A DNA stretch of 64,000 nt from Streptomyces sp. TLI_171 (GCF_003610255.1 NZ_RAPS01000001.1:1364001-1428000); one strand, 5' to 3'. Numbered from the stretch's first letter, positions 22,413 through 30,885 are shown. Notes: generated by a model not told the origin, from the letters alone. Program-made: numbers and translations.

Positions 22413-23704
22413 CAGCGCTCGACCAGTTCGCCCGCGAGGACGGTCGCCTCGCCGCGCAGGAAGGTGGCGTGCACCCGGCCGGGCAGGTCCATGCCGCGGT
22501 ACGGGCTGTTACGGGAACGCGTCGCGAAGGTGTCGGGGTTCACGACTCCACGGTACGCGGGATCGAACAGCACCAGGTTCGCCGGCTCACCCACCGAGAT
22601 CGGCCGCCCGTGGCCCTTCAGCCGCCCGATCCGGGCCGGACGGTGCGACATCCGGTCGGCGACGCCCTCCCAGTTCAGCAGGCCGGTGTCGACCATGGTC
22701 TGCTGCACGACGGACAGCGCCGTCTCCAGTCCGACCATGCCCATCGCGGCGACCGCCCACTCGCAGTCCTTGTCCTCCGCGGGGTGCGGGGCGTGGTCGG
22801 TGGCGACGGCGTCGATGGTGCCGTCGGCCAGCGCGCGGCGCAGCGCCTCGACGTCCTCGGCGGTGCGCAGCGGCGGGTTGACCTTGTACACCGGGTCGTA
22901 GGAGCGCACCAGTTCGTCGGTGAGCAGCAGGTGGTGGGGGGTGACCTCGGCGGTGACGTCCCAGCCCTTGCCCTTGGCCCAGCGGACGATCTCCACCGAG
23001 CCGGCCGTGGACAGGTGGCAGATGTGCACCCGGGAGCCGACGTGCGCGGCCAGCAGCACGTCCCGCGCGATGATCGACTCCTCGGCGACGGCGGGCCAGC
23101 CGCTCAGGCCGAGCTCGCCGGAGACCAGGCCCTCGTTCATCTGGGCGCCGGCGGTCAGCCGCGGCTCCTGGGCGTGCTGGGCGATGACGCCGTCGAAGGC
23201 CTTCACGTACTCCAGCGCGCGGCGCATGATCACCGCGTCGTCCACGCACTTGCCGTCGTCGGAGAACACCCGCACCCCGGCGGCGGAGTCGTGCATCGCG
23301 CCGAGCTCGGCGAGCTGCTTGCCCTCCAGGCCGACGGTGACGGCGCCGACCGGCTGCACGTCGCAGTAGCCGTACTCCTGGCCGAGCCGCCAGACCTGCT
23401 CGACCACGCCCGCGGTGTCGGCGACCGGGAAGGTGTTGGCCATCGCGTGCACCGCGGTGTACCCGCCCATGGCGGCGGACTGCGTGCCCGTCAGCACGGT
23501 CTCGGCGTCCTCGCGGCCGGGCTCGCGCAGGTGGGTGTGCAGGTCGACCAGGCCGGGCAGGGCGATCAGGCCGGAGGCGTCGAGGTCGATGTCGGCCTCG
23601 ACGGCGAGGCCGGCGCCGATCTGCGCGAACACGCCGTCGACGATGTGGATGTCCTGGGGGGCGCCGCCGAGGATCTGGGCGTTGCGGATCAGGTAGGTGG
23701 TCAC
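22412..23704 (-). CDS. pyrC: Dihydroorotase
   Basis: 430 aa. Zinc amidohydrolase that cyclises carbamoyl aspartate to dihydroorotate. It has the metal-binding '[10 protein letters not shown]', a carbamylated-lysine region replaced as in class I enzymes (DDGKCV), metal histidines in 'IAQHAQEP' and '[12 protein letters not shown]', and the catalytic Asp in '[14 protein letters not shown]'. GTG 23704 overlaps the pyrB stop (GTGA). It is part of the coupled chain pyrR-pyrB-pyrC. Confidence 0.96.
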   Translation of the reverse strand: MTTYLIRNAQILGGAPQDIHIVDGVFAQIGAGLAVEADIDLDASGLIALPGLVDLHTHLREPGREDAETVLTGTQSAAMGGYTAVHAMANTFPVADTAGVVEQVWRLGQEYGYCDVQPVGAVTVGLEGKQLAELGAMHDSAAGVRVFSDDGKCVDDAVIMRRALEYVKAFDGVIAQHAQEPRLTAGAQMNEGLVSGELGLSGWPAVAEESIIARDVLLAAHVGSRVHICHLSTAGSVEIVRWAKGKGWDVTAEVTPHHLLLTDELVRSYDPVYKVNPPLRTAEDVEALRRALADGTIDAVATDHAPHPAEDKDCEWAVAAMGMVGLETALSVVQQTMVDTGLLNWEGVADRMSHRPARIGRLKGHGRPISVGEPANLVLFDPAYRGVVNPDTFATRSRNSPYRGMDLPGRVHATFLRGEATVLAGELVER

Positions 23705-24678
23705 TGGGCGGCCTCCTGGGATTCGGTACGGGGGGCGTCGGCGAGGGTGGCGCCGCCGAGCAGCAGGTAGAGCACGGCCATCCGGACGGAGACGCCGTTG
23801 GCGACCTGCTCGACCACGGTGCAGCGCGGCGAGTCGGCGACGTCGGCAGTGATCTCCATGCCGCGGACCATCGGGCCGGGGTGCATCACGATCGCGTGCT
23901 CGGGCAGCTTGGCCAGCCGCAGCCCGTCCAGGCCGTAGCGGCGGGAGTACTCGCGCTCGGTGGGGAAGAACGCGGCGTTCATCCGCTCGCGCTGGACCCG
24001 CAGCATCATCACCGCGTCGACCTTCGGCAGCACCGTGTCGAGGTCGTAGGAGACCTGGCAGGGCCAGGTCTCGATGCCGATCGGCAGCAGGGTCGGCGGG
24101 GCGACGAAGGTGACCTCCGCGCCGAGCGTGGTCAGCAGGTGAACGTTGGAGCGGGCCACCCGGCTGTGCAGGATGTCGCCGACGATGGCGACCTTGCGGC
24201 CGGCCAGGTCGCGGCCCAGGCCCGGGTTGAGGTGGCGGCGCATGGTGAACGCGTCGAGCAGCGCCTGGGTGGGGTGCTCGTGGGTGCCGTCGCCGGCGTT
24301 GATGACCGAGCCGTGCAGCCAGTCGGAGCCGGCCAGCCGGGCGGGCGCGCCGGAGGCGTGGTGCCGGATGACCACGGCGTCGGCGCCCATCGCCTGCAGG
24401 GTGAGCGCGGTGTCCTTCAGGCTCTCGCCCTTGGAGACCGAGGAGCCCTTGGCGGAGAAGTTGATGACGTCCGCGGACAGCCGCTTCTCGGCGACCTCGA
24501 AGGAGGTCTTGGTGCGGGTGGAGTCCTCGAAGAACAGGTTGACGACGGTGCGGCCGCGCAGCGTGGGGAGCTTCTTGACGGCCCGTCCGGAGAGCTGGGC
24601 GAGCTCCTCGGCGGTGTCCAGGATCAGCAGCGCGTCGTCGCGGCTGAGGTCGGCGGCGGAGACGAGGTGGCGCTTCAC
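23701..24678 (-). CDS. pyrB: Aspartate carbamoyltransferase catalytic subunit
   Basis: 325 aa. Condenses carbamoyl phosphate with aspartate. Signature motifs: carbamoyl phosphate-binding '[20 protein letters not shown]', '[10 protein letters not shown]', '[17 protein letters not shown]', and the aspartate-binding 'MMLRVQRER'. It starts at GTG 24678, 6 nt after the pyrR stop. There is no pyrI regulatory subunit nearby, as usual for actinobacteria. Confidence 0.96.
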   Translation of the reverse strand: MKRHLVSAADLSRDDALLILDTAEELAQLSGRAVKKLPTLRGRTVVNLFFEDSTRTKTSFEVAEKRLSADVINFSAKGSSVSKGESLKDTALTLQAMGADAVVIRHHASGAPARLAGSDWLHGSVINAGDGTHEHPTQALLDAFTMRRHLNPGLGRDLAGRKVAIVGDILHSRVARSNVHLLTTLGAEVTFVAPPTLLPIGIETWPCQVSYDLDTVLPKVDAVMMLRVQRERMNAAFFPTEREYSRRYGLDGLRLAKLPEHAIVMHPGPMVRGMEITADVADSPRCTVVEQVANGVSVRMAVLYLLLGGATLADAPRTESQEAAQ

Positions 24679-24684
24679 GCGGTT

Positions 24685-25296
24685 TTACTCCGGGAGCTCG
24701 GGGTCGGCGGCCAGGGCCTGGGAGGAGCGGGCGGCGTAGTCGCGGTCGCCGAGCAGGACGGCGTCCCGGCCGTCGGTCTCGGCGAGCTGGACCTGCACGG
24801 CCTCGCGCAGCGAGGTGGGCAGGTTCTTGCCCACGTAGTCGGCGCGGATCGGGAGTTCGCGGTGACCGCGGTCCACCATCACGGCGAGCTGCACGGCGCG
24901 CGGGCGGCCGATGTCGCTGAGCGCGTCGAGCGCGGCGCGGATGGTGCGGCCGGAGAACAGCACGTCGTCGACCAGGATCACCAGCTTGCCGTCGATGCCG
25001 TCGGCGGGGATCTCGGTGTGCTCCAGGGCCCTGGCCGGCTTCAGCCGCAGGTCGTCCCGGTACATGGTGATGTCCAGCGTGCCGAACGGGATCTCCCGGC
25101 CGGTGATCTGGGTGAGCTTGGCGCGCAGGCGGCGGGCCAGGTGGACGCCGCGGGTGTGGATGCCGAGCAGCACGACGTCCTCCGCGCCCTTGGCGCGTTC
25201 CACGATCTCGTGGGCGATCCGGGTGACGACCCGGGCGACGTCGGTGGCGTCCAGCACCTGGTGCGGGGCGCGCGGAGCAGAACTGGGTGTGGTCAT
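24685..25296 (-). CDS. pyrR: Pyrimidine operon regulator / uracil phosphoribosyltransferase
   Basis: 203 aa. UMP/UTP-sensing RNA-binding regulator of the pyr operon with a type I phosphoribosyltransferase fold. The PRPP loop is '[20 protein letters not shown]', preceded by '[17 protein letters not shown]' and '[14 protein letters not shown]'. First gene of the operon. ATG 25296 has GGAGGT (25307-25312) about 10 nt upstream, and a PyrR-binding hairpin lies directly before that Shine-Dalgarno site. This points to autogenous translational control as described in mycobacteria. Confidence 0.96.
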   Translation of the reverse strand: MTTPSSAPRAPHQVLDATDVARVVTRIAHEIVERAKGAEDVVLLGIHTRGVHLARRLRAKLTQITGREIPFGTLDITMYRDDLRLKPARALEHTEIPADGIDGKLVILVDDVLFSGRTIRAALDALSDIGRPRAVQLAVMVDRGHRELPIRADYVGKNLPTSLREAVQVQLAETDGRDAVLLGDRDYAARSSQALAADPELPE

Positions 25297-25314
25297 GCCG
25301 AAGCGGACCTCCTT

Positions 25315-25334
25315 CCCCGCCTCACTGGACGGGT
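25315..25334 (-). promoter_or_regulatory. PyrR-binding RNA loop in the pyr leader
   Basis: On the minus strand the leader reads CCCG-UCCAGUGAGG-CGGG. The loop UCCAGUGAGG (25329-25320) matches the PyrR-binding consensus UCCnGnGAGG and is closed by a 4-bp GC stem. It ends about two bases from the AAGGAGGU ribosome-binding site of pyrR. Bound PyrR should therefore block translation of pyrR and, through coupling, the genes after it. An alternative GACC/GGUC pairing could also mask the site (inference). Confidence 0.8.
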
Positions 25335-25444
25335 CTTAAAGGATGTCGGGAAAGGTCGCCGGCCGCAGCCGGAGCCTCGCCCATGGTAGCAGCGTGCTGA
25401 TCCGGGCCTGGTCGGGGCCCGTTCGCACGAGTGCCCCATTCGGC

Positions 25445-25474
25445 TTGACGCGCCACCCTCACTCTACGTAACCT
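25445..25474 (+). promoter_or_regulatory. Candidate bldD promoter
   Basis: TTGACG (25445-25450), an 18-nt spacer and TAACCT (25469-25474), about 85 bp before the bldD start. The -10 box touches the BldD-box just downstream. Confidence 0.5.
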
Positions 25475-25486
25475 CACAGTGAGTTA
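25474..25486 (+). promoter_or_regulatory. BldD-box in the bldD promoter
   Basis: TCACAGTGAGTTA matches the reported BldD consensus TnACnC(A/T)GnGTnA at eight of nine defined positions (one change, C to G). It contains the perfect palindrome CTCAC-A-GTGAG. Its position at the start of transcription fits the known autorepression of bldD. Confidence 0.7.
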
Positions 25487-25558
25487 CGAAGGTGCTCCAC
25501 AGAGGGCCTCGTCACTCCCATTTCAGCGCACGCGAAGCAATCTCGTCCGGGGAGATCC

Positions 25559-26062
25559 ATGTCCAGCGACTACGCGAAGCAGCTCGGGGCCAAGCTCCGG
25601 GCGATCCGCACTCAGCAGGGGCTCTCCCTGCACGGCGTCGAGGAGAAGTCCCAGGGTCGCTGGAAGGCTGTCGTCGTCGGCTCCTACGAGCGCGGCGACC
25701 GCGCGGTCACCGTTCAGCGCCTCGCCGAGCTGGCCGAGTTCTACGGCGTCCCGGTGCAGGAGCTGCTGCCCGGCGGCACCCCGGGCGGCGCCGCCGAGCC
25801 GCCGCCGCGCCTGGTCCTCGACCTGGAGCGGCTGACCCAGGTGCCGTCCGAGAAGGCCGGCCCGCTGCAGCGCTACGCGGCGACCATCCAGTCCCAGCGC
25901 GGCGACTACAACGGCAAGGTGCTCTCGATCCGTCAGGACGACCTGCGCACCCTGGCCGTGATCTACGACCAGTCCCCCTCGATCCTCACCGAGCAGCTGA
26001 TCAGCTGGGGCGTGCTGAACCCGGACGCGCGCCGCGCCGTCCGCGAGGAGGACGCCGGCTGA
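25559..26062 (+). CDS. bldD: Developmental master repressor BldD
   Basis: 167 aa. Cyclic-di-GMP-dependent repressor of sporulation genes in streptomycetes. The N-terminal XRE-type helix-turn-helix (AKLRAIRTQQGLSLHGVEEK ... VVVGSYERGDRAVT) binds DNA. The C-terminal domain carries the RxD-x8-RxxD signature RGD...RQDD with R114, D116, R125 and D128. These are the residues that clamp a cyclic-di-GMP tetramer between two subunits. It is divergent from pyrR and followed by a strong terminator. The ATG is preceded by GGGGAG. Confidence 0.97.
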   Translation: MSSDYAKQLGAKLRAIRTQQGLSLHGVEEKSQGRWKAVVVGSYERGDRAVTVQRLAELAEFYGVPVQELLPGGTPGGAAEPPPRLVLDLERLTQVPSEKAGPLQRYAATIQSQRGDYNGKVLSIRQDDLRTLAVIYDQSPSILTEQLISWGVLNPDARRAVREEDAG

Positions 26063-26088
26063 CCTCCGTGGTCAGCTGAAGAAACGTC

Positions 26089-26134
26089 ACGGCGGGGCGG
26101 GTGGTCGGCAGTCGGCGACCACCCGCCCCGCCGT
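26089..26134. terminator. Terminator after bldD
   Basis: A perfect 19-bp inverted repeat (26089-26107 / 26116-26134) with an 8-nt loop between bldD and the convergent unknown gene. It can act on both strands. Confidence 0.85.
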
Positions 26135-26141
26135 CGTGCGC

Positions 26142-26996
26142 TCACACCACGGTGCCGAGGCTGAACCCGGGCCGGGCCGCCACCCCGTCGACCGCGAGTT
26201 CGGCCGGCGTCCAGTCGTGGCCGGTGCTCCGCCAGGCCCAGGCCACCTGCCGGTACTCCCCGCACAGCGCGCCGGAGCCCTGCGTCCCGTGCAGCACCGC
26301 CGCGCCGGGGAGCTCGCGGTACAGGCCCGCGCAGAGCACCGCCGTCACCAGGTCCAGGTCCTCGTCGTGGATCCGCACCGCGCCGTCCTCCCAGTGCAGC
26401 ACCCGCGCCTGGGCCTCCAGCGGCCCGGACGGGGCGTCCACCGCGAGCCGGAACTCGTACGCCCCGCAGCCCGCGCCGACCAGCACCCGCCGGAACACCT
26501 CTGAGGCCTGCTGGTACGTCCACCGCACCCGCGGGTCGGCAGCCGCCTGCTCGGGCGCGCAGAGCGCGCCGTCCATCAGCAGGTCGGCGTAGCGCAGCGC
26601 CAGGCCGCTCTCGCGGGCCCGGACCAGGCGCGGCAGGAAGTCCACCAGGTCCTCGCCGCGGTAGACCACCAGCTGGGTCTGCAGCGGCGGGTTGACCAGG
26701 TACCCGTCCCGGGCCGCCTGCTCGCGCGGGTCGAGGCCGTGCAGCAGGCAGTAGTCCGCGAAGTCGTCGGGGTGGAACATCCGGGCCCGGACGGTGCCGT
26801 AGTCCTCCACCGCCTCGGCGAGCAGTTCCCCCGCCTCGCGCAGGTAGGTGGCGAAGTCGGGGGCGTCCGTGACGTGCCACTCCCGCACCCGGTCGAAGTC
26901 CGCCTCGCCGGTCAGGATGCCCGTCACGAACGCCTCCTCGCTGCGGCGCGCGGACTCTGCACTGCAACGGCGCGGCCGGCGGCTGTTCCTGGACAT
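26142..26996 (-). CDS. Protein of unknown function
   Basis: 284 aa; I do not recognise the family. It starts with a basic stretch (MSRNSRRPRRCSAESARR), then an acidic, aromatic soluble protein. Visible stretches are 'FATYLREAGELLAEAVEDYG', 'MFHPDDFADYCLLHGLDPRE', 'YLVNPPLQTQLVVYRGED' and a C-terminal 'RVLHWEDGAVRIHDEDLDLV'. No signal peptide, membrane helix or known catalytic motif is apparent. ATG 26996 is chosen because GGGAG lies 6 nt before; the frame is open to 27080. GC content and codon use look like the neighbours. With the following thioesterase it interrupts the bldD-nusB neighbourhood that is compact in S. coelicolor. Confidence 0.7.
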   Translation of the reverse strand: MSRNSRRPRRCSAESARRSEEAFVTGILTGEADFDRVREWHVTDAPDFATYLREAGELLAEAVEDYGTVRARMFHPDDFADYCLLHGLDPREQAARDGYLVNPPLQTQLVVYRGEDLVDFLPRLVRARESGLALRYADLLMDGALCAPEQAAADPRVRWTYQQASEVFRRVLVGAGCGAYEFRLAVDAPSGPLEAQARVLHWEDGAVRIHDEDLDLVTAVLCAGLYRELPGAAVLHGTQGSGALCGEYRQVAWAWRSTGHDWTPAELAVDGVAARPGFSLGTVV

Positions 26997-27110
26997 CGGT
27001 GGCTCCCGGGGATCTCGGTCGAGCAACTGCTGACCCATGTCCTCCCCGTCCACACCCGTCCCACACACACGGCCTGTCACAACTCTGCAACTGACCGTGA
27101 GGCGGCCCGG

Positions 27111-27944
27111 CTACTGGCCGCGCGGCACCTTGGCGAGCTGGCGGGACTGGGCGACCAGGCGACCGTCCTGGTCCCAGATCTCGCAGTCCTCCTCGAAGTA
27201 GCCGCCGGCCACGTTGCGGGTGGCGTGCGAGACCCGCAGCCAGCCGTCGGCGGGCAACGCCCGGAGGTGGACGGTGAGTTCGATGGTGGGCGCCCAGCCG
27301 GGGCGGCCCAGGTCGAAGGTGACCGGCGGCAGCGCGTCGGCGGTCAGCAGCAGCGACAGCGGGTCGGCGGGGCGGCCGTCGGCCAGCCGGAACCAGCCCT
27401 GGATGCGCCCCTCCTTGGACGGCTGGCCGAGCGCCCAGCCGACGGTGGCCGGGTCGAGCCGCAGGTCCAGGCGCTCCAGCAGGGCGGCCTGGGCGATGAA
27501 CTCCTTCGGCGCGTGCTCGACGCCTATGCACTGCTCGGGCGCGGGCAGCACGGGCGGCAGCGCCGTGGTGGCCACCTCCTCGTCGAGCGCGCCGAGGTCG
27601 GTGAAGGCGGCGGTCAGCCGCAGCCGCTCCTCGCCGTCCTGGGAGAGGATCGCGCTGCCGGTGGCGAGGGTGCGGCCGCGCCGCACGATCTCGGTGCGGA
27701 CGGTGGCCGGGCCCGGGCGGGAGGCGGAGACGTAGGTGCCGCTGACGGTGAGCGGGTGAGGGTGGCCGGGTCCGGCCTCCAGGGCGAGGGCGTGGGCGGC
27801 GAAGGCGAGCAGCAGGCCGCCGTTGACGCCGCCGCCGATCTGCCAGCCGTCGCCGAGCTCGCCGTCGTAGCGGCCGGGTTCGGAGGGGTGCGGGGTGAGC
27901 GCGATGCCCTGGTCGAACTCGAACTCGCTGGTGGTCTCCGGCAT
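27111..27944 (-). CDS. Thioesterase-family (double hotdog) protein
   Basis: 277 aa. Resembles acyl-CoA thioesterase/TesB-like proteins with two hotdog domains. The first half has 'WQIGGGVNGGLLLAFAAHAL', '[16 protein letters not shown]' and 'GSAILSQDGEERLRLTAAF'. The second half has 'PTIELTVHLRALPADGWLRV' and 'CEIWDQDGRLVAQSRQLA', the typical strand that ends such folds. The ATG at 27944 (MPETTSEF) is chosen; a TTG at 27974 would add ten residues. Substrate is unknown. It probably forms a short unit with the unknown gene downstream. Confidence 0.8.
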   Translation of the reverse strand: MPETTSEFEFDQGIALTPHPSEPGRYDGELGDGWQIGGGVNGGLLLAFAAHALALEAGPGHPHPLTVSGTYVSASRPGPATVRTEIVRRGRTLATGSAILSQDGEERLRLTAAFTDLGALDEEVATTALPPVLPAPEQCIGVEHAPKEFIAQAALLERLDLRLDPATVGWALGQPSKEGRIQGWFRLADGRPADPLSLLLTADALPPVTFDLGRPGWAPTIELTVHLRALPADGWLRVSHATRNVAGGYFEEDCEIWDQDGRLVAQSRQLAKVPRGQ

Positions 27945-28000
27945 GGCTTCGCGGCCCTTCTGCGCATCGGGCAAAACATTACTTGCCAGTAGCTTACGCG

Positions 28001-28036
28001 CGAAGGCCGCCGGCCCAACAGGTCCGGCGGCCTTCG
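28001..28036 (-). terminator. Terminator after nusB
   Basis: A perfect 13-bp stem (28001-28013 / 28024-28036) with a 10-nt loop, 16 nt past the nusB stop. It separates the efp-nusB unit from the thioesterase. Confidence 0.8.
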
Positions 28037-28051
28037 GGGGCGTGCGGGTGC

Positions 28052-28489
28052 TCAGCGCCGAATGCTCGGCTTGAGCTCCATGAAGCGGGCGAGCAGGCCG
28101 TTCACGAAGGCGGGCGACTCGTCCGTGGAGAACTCCTTGGCGATCTCCACCGACTCGTCCAGCACCACCGCGTCGGGCGTGCCGTCCTCCCAGATCAGCT
28201 CGTACGCGCCGAGCCGGAGTACGTTGCGGTCGGCGATCGGCATCCGGTCGAGCGTCCAGCCCACCGCGTAGGTGGAGATCAGGTCGTCGATGGTGCGCGC
28301 GTGCTGGGCGTAACCCTCGACCAGCTGCATCGTGTACTCCGCGACCTGCGGAATGCCCTCGTCCGGCCGGGGGTCGCGCGCCCGCGCGATCCAGTCGGCG
28401 AGCACCCTCTCGGGGGACACACCGCGGTGGTCCGCCTCGAACAGGATCTGGAAGGCCCGGGTGCGGGCCTTGCTACGAGCAGCGGCCAC
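28052..28489 (-). CDS. nusB: Transcription antitermination factor NusB
   Basis: 145 aa, all-helical RNA-binding factor that with NusE (S10) acts on boxA of rRNA operons. Conserved stretches are 'RSKARTRAFQILFEADHRG', 'DRMPIADRNVLRLGAYELIW' and 'VVLDESVEIAKEFSTDESPA', ending 'FVNGLLARFME'. The GTG at 28489 lies 2 nt after the efp stop, so translation depends on efp. The order efp-nusB is common in Gram-positive bacteria. Confidence 0.95.
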   Translation of the reverse strand: MAAARSKARTRAFQILFEADHRGVSPERVLADWIARARDPRPDEGIPQVAEYTMQLVEGYAQHARTIDDLISTYAVGWTLDRMPIADRNVLRLGAYELIWEDGTPDAVVLDESVEIAKEFSTDESPAFVNGLLARFMELKPSIRR

Positions 28490-28491
28490 GA

Positions 28492-29055
28492 TTACTTGAC
28501 CCGGCCGAGGTAGCTGCCGTCGCGGGTGTCGACCTTGACCTTCTCGCCGGTGGTGACGAAGAGCGGGACCTGGATCTCGGCACCGGTCTCCAGGGTGGCG
28601 GGCTTGGTGCCACCGGTGGAGCGGTCGCCCTGCACGCCCGGCTCGGTCTCGGCGATGACCAGCTCGACCGCGGCCGGGAGCTCGACGTACAGCGGGACGC
28701 CGTCGTTCTGCGCGACCAGGGCCTCGAAGCCCTCCAGCAGGTACTTGGCGGCGTCGCCGACGGTGGCGGAGTCGACCGGGACCTGGTCGTAGGTGTCCAT
28801 GTCCATGAAGATGAACGCGTCGCCGTCGCGGTAGGAGTACTGCATCGTCCGCTTGTCGACGTTGGCGGTCTCGACCTTGACGCCCGCGTTGAAGGTCTTG
28901 TCGACGACCTTGCCGCTGAGGACCTCCTTCAGCTTGGTGCGCACGAAGGCCGGGCCCTTGCCGGGCTTGACGTGCTGGAACTCGACGACGGTCCAGAGCT
29001 TGCCGCCGTCGAGCTTGAGGACCATGCCGTTCTTGAGATCGTTCGTGGTAGCCAC
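28492..29055 (-). CDS. efp: Translation elongation factor P
   Basis: 187 aa. Relieves ribosome stalling at polyproline. Three beta-barrel domains: the N-terminal KOW-like domain carries the tip loop '[15 protein letters not shown]' with an unmodified-type Lys; the C-terminal OB domain ends '[20 protein letters not shown]'. The frame is open to 29088, but GTG 29055 gives [10 protein letters not shown], the streptomycete N-terminus, with GGAG about 11 nt upstream. It is cotranscribed with nusB. Confidence 0.96.
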   Translation of the reverse strand: MATTNDLKNGMVLKLDGGKLWTVVEFQHVKPGKGPAFVRTKLKEVLSGKVVDKTFNAGVKVETANVDKRTMQYSYRDGDAFIFMDMDTYDQVPVDSATVGDAAKYLLEGFEALVAQNDGVPLYVELPAAVELVIAETEPGVQGDRSTGGTKPATLETGAEIQVPLFVTTGEKVKVDTRDGSYLGRVK

Positions 29056-29130
29056 GGGCGCACTTACTCCTGATATGTCCGCTGTCAAAGAGCACCAAGC
29101 AGGCGCGCCGCCGACGCCCGCCGGAGCGGA

Positions 29131-30237
29131 CTACAACGCGAGGAGCTCCTTGGTGGTGATGGTGAGCAGCTCGGGCCCGCCCTCCTCGGGAGGCCGCACC
29201 ACGAGCGTGTCCTCGATCCGGACCCCGCCCCGGCCCGGGAGATGGACCCCTGGACCGACGGTGACCGGCACGCGATTGTCCAGTTTACCCATGTCGGCGG
29301 GCCCGAGGCGCGGAGCCTCCCGGATCTCCAGGCCGATGCCGTGTCCCAGGGCGTGGACGGACTGCTCGGCGTGGCCCGCGGCCTGGAGGATCGAGCGCGC
29401 CGCGTCGTCCGGGACGTGCTGCTCGACGCCCGGCCCGAGCGCCTCCCGGCCGGCCCGCTGGGCGTGGAAGACCAGGCGGTGCAGCTCGACCTGCCAGGCC
29501 GCCGGGGCGGCGCCGATGACGAAGGTGCGGGCGGTGGAGATGCCGTAGCCGCGGTACTGCGCGCCGAGCGCGACGGTCAGGAAGTCGCCCTCCTCCACCC
29601 GGCGGTCGGTGGGCTGGTGGCGCTCCAGGCCGGAGTGGCTGCCGGTGCCGACGGAGACCGGGAAGGCCGCCCGGTCCGCGCCGTGGTCGATCATCCGACG
29701 CTCCAGCTCCATCGCCAGGTGCCGCTCCGTCCGGCCGACCAGGATCGATTCGAGCAGCTCGCCGAGCGCCTGGTCGGCGATCTCGGCGGCGATCCGCAGG
29801 TCGGCGATCTCGTGCTCGTCCTTGACCACCCGCAGCCGCTCCACCGCCCGGTCCAGGTCGAGCAGCCGGCGGGCGCCGGCCAGTCGGGCGACCGCGCGGT
29901 GCCGGCTGACGGTGAGGTCGTGCTCCTCCACCGCCAGGTCGCCGACCCGCAGCCGGGCTGCGGCCTCGGCCACGGCCTGCGCGGCGTCCGCGTCGGCGGG
30001 CACCGGCAGCTGGGTGATCTCCGCCTCCAGCGCCCGCTCCCCCGCGTCCTCGGGGGCGGCGTCCTCGGGCCGGGCGAGCACCGCGCGCTCGCGGGTGAGC
30101 AGCAGTGCGGCCCCGCACGGCGGGCAGCCGGTCAGGTAGCGGACGTTGGCGGCGCGGGTGATCAGCGCGGCGTCGGCCCCGGAGGCGCTGCAGTACTCGC
30201 GAAGGCGTTCGCGTCGGGCGGCGTGCGCGTCGGACAT
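29131..30237 (-). CDS. M24-family (Xaa-Pro peptidase-like) protein lacking metal ligands
   Basis: 368 aa, with a creatinase-like N-terminal domain and a C-terminal 'pita-bread' domain of aminopeptidase P/prolidase type. The five metal ligands of M24 enzymes (D, D, H, E, E) are mostly lost. The first Asp is Ala223 (VALGA), the second Asp is Ser234 (YGISTARTF) and the first Glu is Gly328 (TVGPG). His299 (GHGIG) and Glu342 (RIEDT) remain. It is unlikely to be a metallopeptidase. The fold, start (ATG 30237) and frame are intact, so it is not a decaying pseudogene. It sits directly upstream of efp, where an aminopeptidase is usually annotated. Confidence 0.85.
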   Translation of the reverse strand: MSDAHAARRERLREYCSASGADAALITRAANVRYLTGCPPCGAALLLTRERAVLARPEDAAPEDAGERALEAEITQLPVPADADAAQAVAEAAARLRVGDLAVEEHDLTVSRHRAVARLAGARRLLDLDRAVERLRVVKDEHEIADLRIAAEIADQALGELLESILVGRTERHLAMELERRMIDHGADRAAFPVSVGTGSHSGLERHQPTDRRVEEGDFLTVALGAQYRGYGISTARTFVIGAAPAAWQVELHRLVFHAQRAGREALGPGVEQHVPDDAARSILQAAGHAEQSVHALGHGIGLEIREAPRLGPADMGKLDNRVPVTVGPGVHLPGRGGVRIEDTLVVRPPEEGGPELLTITTKELLAL

Positions 30238-30331
30238 GGTCCGAGCGTACGAACGGGGGCGGGGGCCCGCCCGTCGGGACGGGCCGTTGGGGAATGCCCC
30301 GGGGGCGGGCCGCGTTGTGGCCTGATGAAAA

Positions 30332-30346
30332 CGGCAATCGTTGCCG
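30332..30346. promoter_or_regulatory. Candidate Zur-type operator before rpmG
   Basis: The palindrome CGGCAA-TCG-TTGCCG is preceded by TGAAAA and lies 21 bp before the rpmG start. Zinc-free rpmG/rpmE2 paralogues are Zur-repressed in Streptomyces, and TGAAAA-like half sites occur in Zur boxes. The match to the Zur consensus is only partial. Confidence 0.4.
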
Positions 30347-30367
30347 GGATCGGATCGGGAGGTCCAG

Positions 30368-30532
30368 ATGGCACGCAGCGAGCTGCGACCGGTGATCACG
30401 CTCAGGTCGACGGCGGGTACGGGCTTCACGTACGTGACGCGGAAGAACCGCCGCAACGACCCCGACCGGATCGCGCTGCGGAAGTTCGACCCGGTGGCGG
30501 GGCGGCACGTCGAGTTCCGCGAGTCCCGCTGA
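30368..30532 (+). CDS. rpmG: 50S ribosomal protein L33 (cysteine-free paralogue)
   Basis: 54 aa: bL33 with '[20 protein letters not shown]' and FDP near the C-terminus. It lacks the CxxC pairs of the zinc-binding form, so it is the zinc-independent paralogue used in zinc starvation. ATG 30368 follows GGGAGGT at 30358-30364. It is paired with a type B L31 gene 50 nt downstream. Confidence 0.93.
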   Translation: MARSELRPVITLRSTAGTGFTYVTRKNRRNDPDRIALRKFDPVAGRHVEFRESR

Positions 30533-30582
30533 CCGCGCGCACGCACCCACGAGCACGTTCGAAGGCTTGAGAAGGAGGAGCA

Positions 30583-30825
30583 ATGCAGCAGGGAATTCAC
30601 CCCGAGTACCGTCCGGTGGTGTTCCGGGACAAGACCGGGGGCCTCACGTTCCTGACCCGCTCCACCGCCACGAGCGGTCGGACGGTCGAGTGGGCGGACG
30701 GCCGCAGCTACCCGGTGGTGGACGTCGAGACGTCCTCGGCGAGCCACCCGTTCTACACCGGGAAGGCCAGGCTGCTGGACACCGCGGGCCGGGTGGAGCT
30801 GTACCGGCGCCGGTACGGCGGCTGA
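30583..30825 (+). CDS. rpmE2: 50S ribosomal protein L31 type B (zinc-free)
   Basis: 80 aa. It starts [16 protein letters not shown] and contains '[20 protein letters not shown]', typical of type B bL31, with no cysteines. AGGAGG lies before the ATG. Type B L31 replaces the zinc-containing L31 when zinc is scarce, which frees zinc. It is cotranscribed with rpmG and followed by a hairpin. Confidence 0.95.
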   Translation: MQQGIHPEYRPVVFRDKTGGLTFLTRSTATSGRTVEWADGRSYPVVDVETSSASHPFYTGKARLLDTAGRVELYRRRYGG

Positions 30826-30835
30826 CGGTGCGATC

Positions 30836-30863
30836 GAGGGCCCCGGGGCGACCCGGGGCCCTC
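30836..30863 (+). terminator. Terminator after rpmE2
   Basis: A perfect 12-bp GC stem (gagggccccggg 30836-30847 / cccggggccctc 30852-30863) with a 4-nt loop, 10 nt past the rpmE2 stop. Confidence 0.8.
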
Positions 30864-30885
30864 TCGCATGCCGCCGGCGCGCGGG

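Noticed and set aside
29131-30237. Calling the M24 gene a decayed pseudogene
   Set aside because: The frame is complete, normal in length and codon use, and two ligands plus the domain framework are kept, so loss looks selective.
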